From contig JANPWX010000082.1 in NCBI GenBank assembly GCA_024734555.1, positions 541,757-605,756 of the forward strand: 64,000 nt of DNA. The letters are read 5' to 3'. Origin of the DNA: Trochalopteron elliotii. Taxonomy: Eukaryota; Chordata; Aves; Passeriformes; Leiothrichidae. The notes beneath the pieces were generated by a model. The model ran no database searches. It saw only the letters and a list, made by a program, of their open reading frames with translations, and was not told where the DNA came from. The position numbers and the translations under genes were made by a program. Positions 21,801-35,393 of the stretch are shown piece after piece. Every line of letters starts with the position of its first letter. Position 1 is the first letter of the stretch.

Positions 21801-24800
21801 TATTTTAATATTAGTGGTCACATGTAAATTTTGTGATCTAAATCTAAAGTAACTTATCTCAATCTTTAAAAGCTTTGGAAAAAGACCATGACTGGTAGTG
21901 AGAACAATGAAATTTCACTTTTTTTCATAGAGGAATCAGATTAAAATCTTTAATTTTTTCAAAATTTTTTTTACCTTCCTCAGGCTTCAATCTTTAAAGA
22001 TTTTTTCATTCTGTTGCAATATGCAGCAGCATTTGGAAAAGATCATATGCCTGACAGGAGATTTGCTGCCTTCTTTTTATATCTAACTAAATAAGAATAC
22101 AGTTTAATACTTGACAATTTAATATATTGCTCAAATTTTACTTCAGTCTTGGTCCTAAATTCTTTATAAAATTATCAAAATAATAGCATCTGAGTGTGCC
22201 AGGATAAGGTTCCAAAACATGAGAGTTTTTTTGTAAAAGCATGAGTGCAGATACATGCCTTGTTTTCTCATACAATTACAGATTGAGTGCTATGTGTATA
22301 AAAGCCTGACAGTCTCCCTTTATTGTATGGCTTTCACTATTGAGTTGACACATTATTGGCTTTCCATTACAGAGAAGGACACTTGTCTCCATTTTGAATA
22401 CCAGAACAAGTATGCCCACAGAACCTTGAATTTTTGTTAGCCTTCAGAAAGGAATTATCACTCATGCCGATGGAACAACCTCAGAGCCTGAATGCACGGA
22501 AATCTCAATGTCCACTGCAAATGTACCTCCTATTAAAATTAGTTTCACTTGCAAATTCTTGTTCACAAGCAAGTTAATTGCACACAAACTGTGGAAACTT
22601 GCAGCTCAAGATAAAACTGAATGTCAAACACCAAACTGGTTAAATTGCACTGAGAGTGCCAGCGATCCAGTTTAGCAATCAGCCAGAAGGAAAGAAATAA
22701 GGCTTTAATCCTGGTCTCAACCTGCTATCTTTCAGTGGACAGACCAGTGCCAAAACAGGCACGAGCATCTGTAAAACAGTGCCTCAGAGCTGTCACAGAA
22801 GTGATGTCAGCCCTGGGCTTGGGGACAAGACTGTCCCCTCTCTAGGTCTTTCCAGGGGAGGGGTGAACCACTCCTTCTCAACAGCCCACCTCCTCAAATC
22901 TGTCCCTCCTTTCTCTCAAGATAGAAGGATACCAGAAGTGAGAACCATTGGTGTACTTCTGTTGCATTCCATACAATAATGTAGGAGGGATGCCACTTGA
23001 TGTTAGAAAAAGTTGTATCATATGAAATCTCCTTGCAAGCACAGGATGATACAGCTTCACAGCAGATTAAAGCATACTAGTGGCTTTGCAATTAAAGCCT
23101 CAGGCTTATAACAGCCTTATCACAGGCTGAAATCCCAGGAGTGCCAACTCATCCTTCTGGAAAGAGAAAATTAGTATTATGCAGGTGGTTTTCATGCTCA
23201 TTTCAAACAGGGTGTAGCTTTAAAATGGATGGTTTTATGTGTGTTATTCCAAAGTACTTTCTTCAAAAGGGGAGGAGATTGGTTTTGTTTTCACCTTCTA
23301 CTTGCTTTGAAAGCTGAGCTGAACAAATAATTAGGAAACCCAAAGCAAACCTAAAGCAATCCCCCAAATTCCATATGTATGTACATGTTTATACACATAT
23401 ATGTGTGTGCACGATATTGTATTAACATTCCATAAGAATAATTTATTGTTCCTTATATTGAGTAGAATATACAAGACTTCAATACAATACTTCCAGCCTT
23501 CAAAACAGTACTTCAAGGTTTCAATACTCTTGCAGACCAGACAGCAATTCATTTGGGATCAAGTCCACAAGAGTACAGAAGGCCTTACAGATACTCCATG
23601 TACCATGTTGCAATCCTGTGCAGGAGTCAAAGTGGACATTCAGACATAGCGTGCTTCTCCCTTAAACCAGTTACACTCTCTATGTTCCATTTCCATTAAT
23701 GGATCCCTTGACAAGGTCCCAGGCACAGCTCTTAGATACATGAAAGCAGAAGTGGGAGATGTCAGAAAGTCTGAGCTCAGTTTGTAGGGGCTTATCCATC
23801 TGGCAGACAGCCTCACTCTAATGGTAAATCATCTCACATTTGGCCAGCAACCTCGAGGGCAAGATGCCAAAGCACAGAGGATATTTCCCCAGCAGCAGAT
23901 AAGCCGATGGCTGTTCATAGTCTTTCCTTTGCCAGCTCTTCGGTTGTTTCATGTCTTATGAGAAGAGCTCCCACAGCTGCCTTGTCCTCCTAGAAGCTAG
24001 ATGGTTGACTGACACTCCATTATGTTGCAGGAGAATTAATTACAGTTTCCTGGCATAGAGGTTTTTGTCACTGAAAAGTGAAATGTGTCATCCTCTCTTT
24101 TTATCTTCAGATTTTAAGACAAAGTTGTTCTGCCTGGTCAGCTCTACAAATCTCTTTCTTTTGAATCTACCTTTCTTCATACTCATCTTGCACAAGCAGC
24201 CCTTTGAACAGTGTTGTTGAATTGTTGCTTAAATAAAGGAGTTATGGACCAGAGTTTTAGTTCCCCGCAAACATACAAAACATTACTGCAACATTTAAGT
24301 GAAGGAATTTCCAGTCTCTCATTTATTCTTACATATAAATGTAACATCTTTAAGATTGCAAATCAGAATTTAAAGGGCTGAGACTAGTATCAAAACACTA
24401 TTTTCCCTTGACATTGAAATGATGTGTTATCTGTAATGCATCAAATATGTTATGACGTGAAATTTTACACCACTTATAGGGCTGCCATACATTATTCATT
24501 AAGGGCTGAAGCTTCTAATAGCATGAGTATGTGCAATGCTGTCATCTTTTCTAATGACACTGTCTGAAGGCAGTATGGCATCTGCATGGGGTAAAATTTC
24601 ATATATCTTTGCAGTTTAGGGGTCTAATTAATTGTACAAATTTCTAAGTCCATAAATAGAAAGGACAGGAACTTCTGATGACTTTTTACAGCAACCATAG
24701 ACCACGATCAAGATCTCCTGGTGTTACTTGACTAGATTCACCCCAGCTCCCCTGTGTTGAGAGATCCCTGAGTACATCTCTGATGAAGGTCTCCGTGACC

Positions 24801-26431
24801 TTTTTACAGGATGGGACACACAGCTGCTGGCAGAGTTTGTATTGTACAAGAATAGAACTCTGTGGGGCAAATCGAACCTCTCATCAAATATCAGCAACTT
24901 CCTACCACCTCCTGTATATAAATTACTATGACTCTGTGTGTTAAAGTTGCTCTCTATAGGGTTTGGATAAGTGTGTTATGCACAAACACATCCTAAAGAG
25001 TAAAGATGGTGATAGTAATTAATTTCCCATTACCTAATATACTCTTTGTGGATCACAACATGATAAAAATATAAAAAAGTATACCAAACCCTTTAAAATA
25101 TTAATATTGACTTTCTACAAAAACATTCTGTCCCTCAGTCTTGGTTATTAACCATTTTTGTTACTTCCTGCATTGTTTCATAAAAGGTTATGTCCCAAAC
25201 GATCTCTCAGTTATCAGGAATCTCCTATTAATTAAAATATTAAGGAGGGAAAATTTCACAGGAGTAAAAATTTCACAGAAAATAGCTATCTCACTACTCA
25301 TGCAGGACTGGTTTAGATTACATTAGATTACAAGTTGCAAATAATTGATAAACTGTGGCCGCATCACCAAACCAGTTCACCAACACTAATCAAACAAAAC
25401 TCTCATACATAAGCATGTACAGTTGATAGGTGTAATTTCTGGAATAGATTCAGAAAAAAATCATTAATGTGTCAGGTATTTAGAAATAGCAGAGAAGAGT
25501 GTTTGACTCTGATTCCAGGTTCCAGAGCAAGAAACAAATAAGAAAGTGCTGGTTTCAGTTAAAATATAGCAACTTTATTACATTGCACTACTTCAGTACA
25601 TTTATAATTCTTTAGGGATTACTGATAGTATTCCCAGAATAATGCAAATTTCCATAAAAATTTGCATTCAAGGTTTTTGAGCATGACAGACCTCAATAAC
25701 AGTTACTGTACTGTAGTCAGTTTTGCACATTGTTTGCTAATCTTTCTATTTATGTTTGCTATTGCAGTGGCCAGTCAGACCCAAAGAATGTGAGTGCTGT
25801 CCAAGAGGAGGGCAAAAGAAGTCCCCTGCCCAGGTCATGCTACCAGCAAATCTGATGTAAAAAAGAAAAGAGAAGCAGGAGCTCAGCAATCATCCTGCAG
25901 TGGAAAAGCTAACAGTAAAAGCAATTTCCTCAAAGCTCAGAGCACACTGGGGATCTTCTCCCTCTGCCTTGGATCCTTGGACTTGAGCTGTAGGATTATG
26001 TTTTCTGTGGTGATAGAATGAACTCTGACAGCCTAAATCTGAATAATCCTGGCCCCAAGAATAACTTATGTGATTGAAAACAATTGAGAGTACAGCATCA
26101 TGGTTTTTTCTCTCTCCTTTTTTTTTTTTTGTTATTTTGCGGTTAAGCGAAAAGTTTGCCCTGCTCCAGCGGTAAAGAGCACACACAAGTTGCTGTCATG
26201 ACATCTTGTCTAGCCAGCTGAGATGCTTTGGGAAAACACCTGTGATGCAAGTACATGTTGTACTTATGAGCTTTGCCAAAGTAAACCTTTAATCCATGTG
26301 AACACTGCACTGCTCAGTCCTTTCTTCTTTCCCATCTTTTATTACCAGATCCCTTTTCTGCAAATTATGGAATAAAAAGTAAAGATGTACTTAACCTCAA
26401 TGCAGCCCTATAGGCAGGACATGCTCACTCA

Positions 26432-26432
<1 letters not shown>
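18845..26432. other. Long non-coding stretch
   Basis: AT-rich, intron- or intergenic-like. The segment 20,056-20,400 is open in several frames at once without splice signals, which I read as chance. At 25,768 a plus-strand acceptor-like site ('gtttgctattgcag') precedes a short open segment, but no partner exon was found. No ERV or LINE was recognised here. Confidence 0.45.
19570..19642. repeat. TA/TG-rich simple repeat
   Basis: Alternating 'tatatgtgtatgtatacaca' and 'tatatacatatatatatatg' runs. This is microsatellite-like sequence. Confidence 0.7.

Positions 26433-26467
<35 letters not shown>
26433..26467 (+). repeat. Homopolymer of 35 A
   Basis: An uninterrupted run of 35 adenines. An AATAAA lies about 60 bases upstream ('ggaataaaaag', near 26,371). 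It may be a decayed poly(A) tail or simply a homopolymer tract. See findings. Confidence 0.9.
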
Positions 26468-26469
<2 letters not shown>

Positions 26470-29400
26470 AATAAACATCCTGTTATTCTTTTGCTGGTTA
26501 GCAAAAATGGAAACAGCTTGAGCACAGGCTGGTGGCAATGAGCCAGGACTGTGATATTCTGCAACTGGAAACACTCACTTCTGATGTTCTGAACTTTAAT
26601 AACTCTCATTATTGCTGTGTGGTGGCAGCTTCTTGGACAACTGCTGAGCTTTACAGAGCTCATTCCTCTTGTTGTCTGGGGCTGTCATGGGAAAAAAGTG
26701 CTTTTAAGTGGAGGCTTCAAAAGAAGACAAAGAACTATCCTTTCCCTACCATGAAAGACTCTAAGGATGGTAAATTAAAAATAATAAAAATAGAGCATGC
26801 TCTGTTTCCAGACACTACAGTACCACTCTGTACAACACTGATATGAGGATGTCCAATTTTGCCAATCCTTTGGAAATAATCTGCCATAAAACAGCATCTT
26901 AAACTCTTCTGCATGCCAAACAAGCACCTACATCCAAAGCTAACTGCTATGGTCCCCAAAAAAAGGAAGTAATGAGTTGGCTTAGGACATTTATATTACA
27001 CTTAAGGTAATGACAGAAACAAGAAATGTACCAAAGGTCTTGAGGACAGAATCCAGCCATACTAAGCTGGCAGGAAAATAAGAAGTTTAAATTTACATAT
27101 TAATAAAGGAGCAGTTCGCACATGAGGGAGTCTAGTGTGTGTAGCAGGAAGGGAGATGTAAATGGTGGTAATTTTTAACAGATTGAAGAAAAGAAGGAAA
27201 AAATTATCAGTGGGGAGGCAAATACTATCTACATAAAAGTGTCATTATCAGAGATTTTAAGAAGAAATGTGAATGTGAGGGTAAGTATGAAGTGGAGAGT
27301 AATAGAGACTTTCAGTCAGTCTTGAAAAAATCCTGGTTTGCTTTTTCTGTTGCCTCTGTTCCAAGTAAATAGTGGCTGGAAACAAATTGATACTTATATG
27401 TTCTGAGAACATTTTCTCTCTCATTACCAATAATTTTTGTTCTAAGTTTCATGTAGGGCTCAAGACTGGAAATTTTCATCCTAAAAGAAATTTGGTTGCA
27501 GCTTCAAGATTCTCAGTTTCTTTGTAAATAATATAAATTTAATTGGCTCCTTTTATTTGTGATGAGTGCTCTACCAAATAAAAAACAGGGAGATGTTAGG
27601 GCTTCTGAAATAAACCCTTTTCCATTTGTTTGTAAAGGGGAACCAGATAGGATTCTGTCATGGTTGTAGCCCTTGCATTTAGTGCATTTTAGGTTGCATT
27701 TTAGTGATGATGTAGGTCTAGTGGCTTTTGCTCTGACCACCTCAGTCTGCTCATCTATTGCACCATATTACTTGCTAATGTAGACATAGCAAATTTTATA
27801 TAAACTCCAGACTTCCAGAACATAAAACATATAGGTCTTGAAAATGATCAAATTATCTCAACCAAGCTTCAGACTAAATTTAAGTCAGGCATTTTGAATA
27901 CAAAGTGAACTGCTACTTTTTTACCAAACAGTGAGTGTCTCAAAAGATGTGCTGATATTTGCATTTTCATTACAGCAGGATCTAATTCAAAGCTCATTAA
28001 ACTCACTAAAGGAATTCATTCTCTGGTCTGCACTGTCCTTCCTTTCAGTTCACAGTTATTTGTATACTTGGGTAGGAAGGACCTAACCAACACTTTTTTT
28101 TTTTTGTTTAGGAGAAAATAATCAAGTTTTTTATGTTTGTGAACAAATTAATGTTTGCCTTCCTCTCTGAAGCCAGTTAGGTATCTTTCATATGATACAA
28201 GAATTCACAAAAAAAGCAAGTTTTTGTTCCCCATACACCCAAAGCTGTAAAGCCCTGATCACTCTCAATGCCAGATACAAGTTGGAAAACAGTTATCATG
28301 GTACATGTGATGAAGTCCTATGTTTGTCATTCCATTAAAAATACCTTGTGAATGTACATGACCTCATGAAAAAGTAATAAAAGATAATTTACCAAAGGAA
28401 AATGAAATGGATTTTTAAAAATTTATTTTGGTTATTCTTCACAAACCTTGCATCACTATATCAAAAACCTCAGCCGATAAAGCCATTTCAGTATGATGGA
28501 GCAAGTGGAGTTTTATGCCTGAGGAGTGGTTATAATTATGAACAAAGACCAATTTTCACATTTATAAGCAAATTTATATATGCAATCACCCTCCTTCTGT
28601 TATGCAATTATATTTTTTTCTAATGACAAACTCAGTCTTGGCAAAACATGATCCCAGATCTTTGCATAAATAGTCTAAGACATTACCTTTGATTTCAAGT
28701 ATAGTTGGTGCTGAAAATTTCACCACCACTGAAAAATTTCTTTATTTATTACATTAAAAACAACTAAGTGAAAATGCCATTTCAAAATAACACAAGACTT
28801 TTAGTCTGCATACCTTTTTTTCTGCCATGGAAGATCTTGCAGGGTCATGTTACAGCCACAGTCGCTGACATGTTTCAAAGGCTACCAACATTAATTTGGC
28901 AGCAACAGCCAACTATCATGCCAAAGCTGACTACAAATCCTTGTATTTCTGCTGCATTGTTTAAAGAAATATAACTGAATGGTGAAAAAGAGGGATTCTT
29001 CTTGGAGGGATTTTAAGTTGCAGACACACATCTGCAGTTATTGCCAAATAACTTTCAGGCAGCCCCTCCCCTGGGGGCACAGGACATTTATCATTACCCT
29101 TGCAAAAAAAGCCTGAGCATGCAAAATGCCAACAAAAACCTAAACAAAGGAAGAATGAAAAATTAACATTAAAGGCAGCAGGTTTAAGTTACGGAGATGT
29201 ATATAATTTCTTTTGATTTTGCTGATGATAAAATGTGTGTTTAAGAGGCTACTCTTGCAAATAATAACAATGAACGAATGAAGCACCAAGCATAAGTGCC
29301 AAAGAAAGAAAACAGTGATATTTAACAGAGGCAAATGTTTTAGGAGGAAAGAAATGTGCTCAAAAGAGGATGAGATGTAATGGCTTCAAAATGCATATTG

Positions 29401-31094
29401 GTAAACCAGATCTTTCTGCCCAAGTTTTCAGGTATACCCTTCTATGAAGATTTTAAACACATCACAAAGACAGATGGAGGTTTAGTTTCACATAGGGAAG
29501 CATTCATTCTGAGACTGAGATGGTCCCCATGCTGTTAGAAATGTTTCCTTTGCTCCTTCTGCATGCTGTGGATGTAAAAATTAGTATTTAGTTCCGTGTT
29601 GCCCTAAATACAGAGCACTCCCTTTTGGTGATGGATAGTTAGGTGAAAATGGATGCAAGAATATGTATGACTCCATGGTGCTTAAGTACAGTAACTGTAT
29701 GAGCAATATATGGAGTCCAAGTGAAACACTGGTTAAAATGGTATTAAAAATAGATACGGGCATGTGTTAAGACACTTAGCTGAATTTGCAATTATACGTA
29801 GCATTTGGAGGAAGTTTAGCAAAGTTCCAAAAGCAACACTGATGTCTTCTTAATTAAAAAAAAAAACAAAAAACAAAAAAAAACCCACCAAAAGCTAATA
29901 GCTCAAATAAGTTCTAGAAATAGCCTGGAGAGGTTAATAAAAAGTTTCTCCTCTTGATGTGCTCTTCAAGACATTTCCAGATTATAGAATTTTTCTTATA
30001 ATTGTTAAAAATTGCCTAGCACAATATACCACTATCTACCAGAACTCATCTTTTTAATAATTGTACATATATATACACACCCACACTCCTATACATACAC
30101 CTCCTATAGACACACCCCTGTACACACACAATGTATATAACAGTATATATACTGTACCAGTGCACATTCTAGATTTACTGTTTCATATAAATGTATATAA
30201 GGAAAATGTTTTCTGCTGTTGAACACACCTAACATTTTAGCAGATCAGTGAAAGTAGAGGAAATATAATTTAAGTACTATGCTTTTTGTAGTTGCAATTA
30301 ATAGAAGAGATATCAAAAATTAAGTATTGTGATTTACAGTAATATATAGCATATTATAAATATAATTAAATATGTCAAAATAATTTCTAGTATTCAGCAA
30401 CAAATGACATCCCTAAAAAATTAATTTATCTATGGGTATGCTCTTAAATAGTATACTGCCATTTATGTTTCTCTCATAAAGGACTATTTTTTACAACATT
30501 AAACATATATTTAATTTATTTGTAAAAAAAAAAGTATATAACTACATCTATAATTTTTAGGTAGTGCACCAGTTAGCATTGGATGCAGCCGCTACAAATG
30601 TTTGTTAAAGACAGCATGTACAGAATTATATACCCACTGCCAAAGTGCATATATGTTTCTGTGATTAGGCGAGTGTTTGTGAGCAAGACACATACAAAAT
30701 CTGTTGCCAAATTACAGAAACATTCTCCAAAGCTAAAATCCTTGTTCATCCATTTTCTTAATCTTTGGAAATCTGTGCTTTATTAGGTGATAGAACTGGA
30801 ACATGCAATTTTTTTTTTCTTTTTTTCTGAGTTAACTACCATGGGTTGCTTCTAGCTTTTTTTTTAAAATTGTATTGTCCACATAAATGAAGGAGATTGT
30901 CCTTAGCTGGGCAAGTTAATGCATTTCAGTGAGTTGGTTTGCATTGGTAAAACACAGCAGCTTTTACTCAAAGGCCTTAGATGTATCAAAGACATCATAC
31001 TGTTTTTACACAGTCACGTTTTTGGTTTGTGGGCAGTCATTTAACATCAAACTTTGGAGGTAAGATCACAAGCGCATGGTACAGTGGTTTATAT
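26468..31094. other. Long non-coding stretch
   Basis: No transposon or gene can be supported. Low-complexity patches occur: an A-rich run at 29,853-29,884 and TA/CA-rich sequence at 30,063-30,165. Confidence 0.5.
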
Positions 31095-31903
31095 CCACCA
31101 CTCAAGCACTGTGTGGTTGACACATCTGAAGGACAGAAAGCCATCCAGCAGGACCTGGACAAGCTTGAGAAGTGGTCCCATGAGAATCTTGGTAAGTTTA
31201 ACAAGGCCAAATACCAGGCACTGCACCTAGGTCACAGCAGCCCTGGGCATTAGTCTAAGCAGGGGAATGAACTGATTGAGAGCAGCCCTGCAGAGAAAGA
31301 CTTGGGGTGCTGGTGGATGAGAGGCTGGAGACAAGCCAGCAGTGTGCACTTGGAGCCCAGAAAGCCAATCCCATCCTGGGCTGCATCCAAATCAGTATGG
31401 GCAGCTGGCTGAGGGATGGGATTCTAGCCCTCTGCTCTGGTGACACCCCACCTGCATCCAGCCCCCAACGCAAGAACATGGACCTGTTGGAGTGAGTTCA
31501 GAGGAGGCCACCAAGGTGGTGGATGGATACACCTTTCCTGTGAGGAAAGGCTGAGGCAATTGGGATTGTTCAGCCTGGATAAGCAAAGGCTTTGGAGTGA
31601 CTTACTTGTGGCCACCTCTTGCAGGAGGGACCCTCCAAGAAAGATGGAGATGGCTTCAAACTGAAAGTGAATAGGTTTAGATTAGATATTCTTTACTGTG
31701 AGAGTAATGAGACACCGGAACCAATTGCCCAGAGATGTTGTGGATACCAGGAAGTGTTCAAGGCCAGGTTGGGTGGGGCTTTGAACAACCTGGTCTGATG
31801 AAAGATGGATGTCCCTGCCTATGGGAGGTGGGGTGGAACTCTATGATCTTTATTGTCCCTTCCAACCTAAGCCATTCTATGATTCTATTATTCTGTGATA
31901 AGT
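31095..31903 (+). mobile_element. CR1 LINE, 3' end of ORF2 plus 3' UTR
   Basis: About 800 bases of CR1 in sense orientation. The first part encodes the C-terminal end of the CR1 reverse transcriptase protein ('AIQQDLDKLEKWSHENLGKF', in frame 31,101-31,250). The 3' UTR follows, with 'ggctgaggcaattgggattg', 'gaagtgttcaaggccaggtt' and the terminal 'attctatgattctattattc' repeats. It is 5'-truncated and carries stops, so it is inactive. It is the longest CR1 copy in the window. Confidence 0.92.
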
Positions 31904-33685
31904 ATTTTGCTGGAAAGAGATGGATTTACATACTTGTATTCACAAATGCACCAAAAAAATTAAAAACCAGTACAAATCCAAAGCTGAGTATCTGAGCCAT
32001 TTTCAGCCTACTATGAAGACAGATAGAGATATTTTGCAGATATTGGCTTGTACAAATGAATTATATAAGCAGCTCAATCTTTGGTTTAGATATCAAATTT
32101 AAATTATCATGTTCTTCATTCCTATATAGACAAGAAAGTGTGTGAACAAAAAAAGCCTCAGAAAGAAGATGCAGTATATACAGGGAAAACCTGCCAAAGT
32201 TCAGATTAACAATATTATAGAAGGCAATCCTCTTGCCCTCTAATACCCCACTTGAGGAAGCATTTGTTGCTACAAAATCATGTTTATTTTTGGCAACATA
32301 TGTATGGAAGGAGGTAATGGCTCCACTTTAGGACTGTATTTTCAGAGAAACACAAAGCTCAGACTCATGCTCTGACCTCACTTCACATTGAGAAATTTTT
32401 GATATAAAGCATCAGGGGAGATCTGGCCCCTCTGTTCCTCTCTCAAAAGTATTTATAAACAAGGGATGCAGCAGCTCCTTCTAGGTCATGACTGCTACTG
32501 CTGTGCTTTTAGTGCCAGCGCAGTTCCAATCTGCCAACTTCACATTCACTTAAAAAGACTAGGCAGCCATCAAGATTTGAATCATACCAGTCCAGAATAA
32601 ATGAAAATTTGGAAGGTTTCAGAGAAAACAAACAAACAAACAAACCCACAACAAAACAAAACCAAAAAACACCCAGAAAACAAAATCAACAATAAAACCC
32701 CACCAAACCAAACCCAACCAAAAAAACCTCCACCCTGAAATTTCATATTCTTTCAAGTGGATTTTTCTTTCCCCCGGACTGGAGCTATTTTTAAATCCTG
32801 TTTCCTTAGTGTTCTTTCCAAAGCAGAGCAAAATCTCCCCTTTATATCTACTAGTTAAAGTTGCTTTCTCTTTATTTGCACAGGCCACTAAACCATTCCT
32901 ACATTCCTTATGGTTCAAGAAGTTCAGGTTGCAGAAGAAACTATTATGTCTGGGTTACATCAAGTAATGTTCACTCTGGTTCACAGACAGCAATTTCCCT
33001 GCCAAGTTTTATATTATTAATCCCTTGGTAAGTAGAAAGGAAAAAAATCTGGTCCTAACTCCTCTTAAAAGGAAGAAGGGAAATCCACCCTTGTGGGAGC
33101 AGGGAGGGAGGAATAAAAATCTAAATATGATTAAAATTTCGGAGATTATGAACAGTGCTGTTAAAAGTAAATGAATAAGAAAAGTTGAAGTAAATTACAG
33201 CTTCTAATAAATACAATTAATTAAAATATTTACAACAAAATGGATGTTTTTAACATAACAGCTAGGTCACTTTTAATAAGAAAACACTAAGGTAACTGCA
33301 GACTCATTCATGTGTCTTAAAAAATTAATTTGCTCCAGATGTGATAAGTATTACCATTCCCCTACATATTGTAAAATTTATTAACTAAACTTCTCTGGCT
33401 GAATCGGCATAAACCTTACATAGATGTATATGGAAACAATTTGCCTTAGGTGAAGATATTGCAATACAGGTGTGGAAAAATGTGGAAAAGTGCTTAATGT
33501 GCACACTTGCACCTTATGACAGGAGGCAACTCTTGCCATGTCAGCCCCCTCACTGCTGATCTCTGGATATAGTATCCTCACCAGCAGTCACCAAGGACAC
33601 TTTCTGCATTTCCCTCCCTGGATTACTCAGAATGAGAGTAATGTGTAGAGTTTATATATAATGTTTTACATTCTTTATGTGTTGC
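31904..33685. other. Non-coding stretch
   Basis: AT-rich and unique apart from an A/C-rich low-complexity patch at 32,626-32,735. No gene was seen. Confidence 0.5.
32626..32735. repeat. A/C-only low-complexity tract
   Basis: About 110 bases made almost wholly of A and C ('caaacaaacaaacaaaccca' and similar). This strand-asymmetric simple sequence explains the Trp/Phe/Val-rich frame on the other strand. Confidence 0.8.
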
Positions 33686-34377
33686 TGTCCTAGGGTGACT
33701 ATGATACCTGTATTCCCACATCATCTGTTGTGTGTTCTGTACCTTTAAGACTAGTTCTGAGAGTGAGCAGGGAAAGAAAAAGCACGCAGGTTGTTTTGAA
33801 AAACAGTGTTCACTCCTCAAGATCTTCCCTCGTCCTTGGGACTGTGTGGTTGTTTTATTTTTTTTTTTCCTTCGTCGGATGCACAGAGGGCAGCCGGAGA
33901 GAGGTTTTTTTTTCTTTCTTTTGTTAGTTTAGCTAGCTGAGGCAAAGAAGCTTTCCTGGACTGTTTTTTTTTTTTCTTTTTCCCTTTTTTTTCTTAGGAC
34001 TGTTTAAATCTGCTCTGGACTGAAAAAACCCAGAGAAGCACCAGGATCTTGCGCCCGTGGCCCACCGGGCCTGGACTCGGCATTTTCCAGCACCAAAGGA
34101 ACTGATAAACAAACTGAGGGAGCGAAGTTAACTCCTAGCACAGACTCTCAGTTTTGCCATCTCTCTTCAGAGCGGCAAGAGGTTTTATTGTTTCATATTA
34201 TTATTATTCATTCTTTATACTTGTGGGTATTTTCTTTATTAAATAAATAGCTTTTTCCACTTTTTCTCTGAGGGAGTTCTCTTCCCGGACCGGCTGGGGG
34301 GAGGGGCTGTTTCGACTTGCTTTCTAGAGGAGCACCATTTCGGAGGGTTCCTCCCAAATTTGCCCTAAACCAGAACA
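33686..34377 (+). mobile_element. ERVL 5' LTR
   Basis: It begins 'tgtcctagggtgactatg' and ends 'ccctaaaccagaaca', 692 bases. It matches the reverse complements of the solo LTRs at 40,539-41,203 and 46,422-47,058: shared 'gtacctttaagact', 'agcagggaaagaa', 'tagctagctgaggcaaagaa', 'gtggcccaccgggcc', and AATAAA near 34,240. A primer site follows 11 bases downstream, so this is the 5' LTR of the gag-pol remnant to its right. Confidence 0.92.
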
Positions 34378-34388
34378 TACATTAATAT

Positions 34389-34406
34389 TGGTGCCCAACA
34401 TGGGGC
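34389..34406 (+). other. Retroviral primer binding site, tRNA-Lys type
   Basis: The 18 bases start TGGTGCCCAAC and differ from the usual Lys-type primer site at two CpG positions, one C-to-T and one G-to-A. It lies 11 bases after the LTR end. A minor doubt remains over which isoacceptor it fits best. Confidence 0.75.
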
Positions 34407-35393
34407 TCAAGAGAGTAGAAAAAACTTGTATTGATTATTGATTGCATTGTGGTTGTTCTTTGTGTGGGGATAGAGTAGCCATGTTGCCCCTCAAATCCCT
34501 AATATCAATTGGAATAGAGTCTTTGCTGTATTTCTGTTCCCTAAGTTTCTTTGAGGTTCTAATACCTTTCTGGTCCCTAGGCTTGTTTTCTTATCCAGAA
34601 TTAGCTCCAATGCTGTCCCTAACACATAGCTTTTACACTAGAGGTGCATGAATTAGGATTGCTATTTTGTTGGGTTCAGTGATCATGATTTATAAGAAGT
34701 TTATGAAAGTACTGGAGTGTGTGACAAGTATGTTTAGTTTATGGTTTCTTCGTCCTACCATGCGTCCTAGTTCCAGCAGCATGTTTTGGGGATTTATGAA
34801 CAATTGCACCCACTTTGTTAGAGGAGGAACAGGAGATGAAGCTTTTTAGTCTTTCCTGTCCCTCGTATCTTTTGAATCGGTTATATCACTTTTGGAGAAT
34901 GTTCAGTGTCCCCTGAATGTTAAAGATACCATCTTCCTAGTATTTCATCTGGTGAGCAGCTTGTCTAGAGTGAGGTCTGAGATTTCCAGAGGGGCTGATG
35001 AGACCCCTGGCCCAGAAGTAGGCCCAGGTGTGGAAAATCCTGAGTGGAGTAGAGAATGAGAGGATATAGGCCAAACCCTGAAGGAATTTTCTGACCCTAT
35101 AGCCTGGGACTTTCCATGTGAACACATTCAGAACCCGGCTGACGTGGGAAAATACTTGAAAGAAAAGTGCCAGGATAATTCCAAAGACAAAAGGATTGTT
35201 GCAATAAGCTGGGCCCTGGCATATGCTTACTGCACACTGCTAGATAAAGTAGGGCAGCAGATAAGAGGCAGGGAGCCAGAAAAATAAATCAGCAGCTACG
35301 CCAGTCACTCAGACAGCAGCTAAACCAGACAGTGCGCCTAAGACCCTGGCAGGTGCTGGGGCAAAGAAGCACGCACAGAAAACCAATCGACCA
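34407..35393 (+). pseudogene. gag: Degenerate ERVL leader and 5' gag
   Basis: The sequence lies between the primer site and the first long gag frame. Short open pieces around 35,100-35,290 look like a gag N-terminal domain ('ADVGKYLKEKCQDNSKDK', then 'SWALAYAYCTLL'), but stops interrupt them. I did not establish a start codon. Confidence 0.45.

Noticed and set aside
25768..25835. Plus-strand exon after 'gtttgctattgcag'
   Set aside because: Good acceptor but no partner exon or consistent frame. A single signal of this kind is expected by chance in 64 kb.
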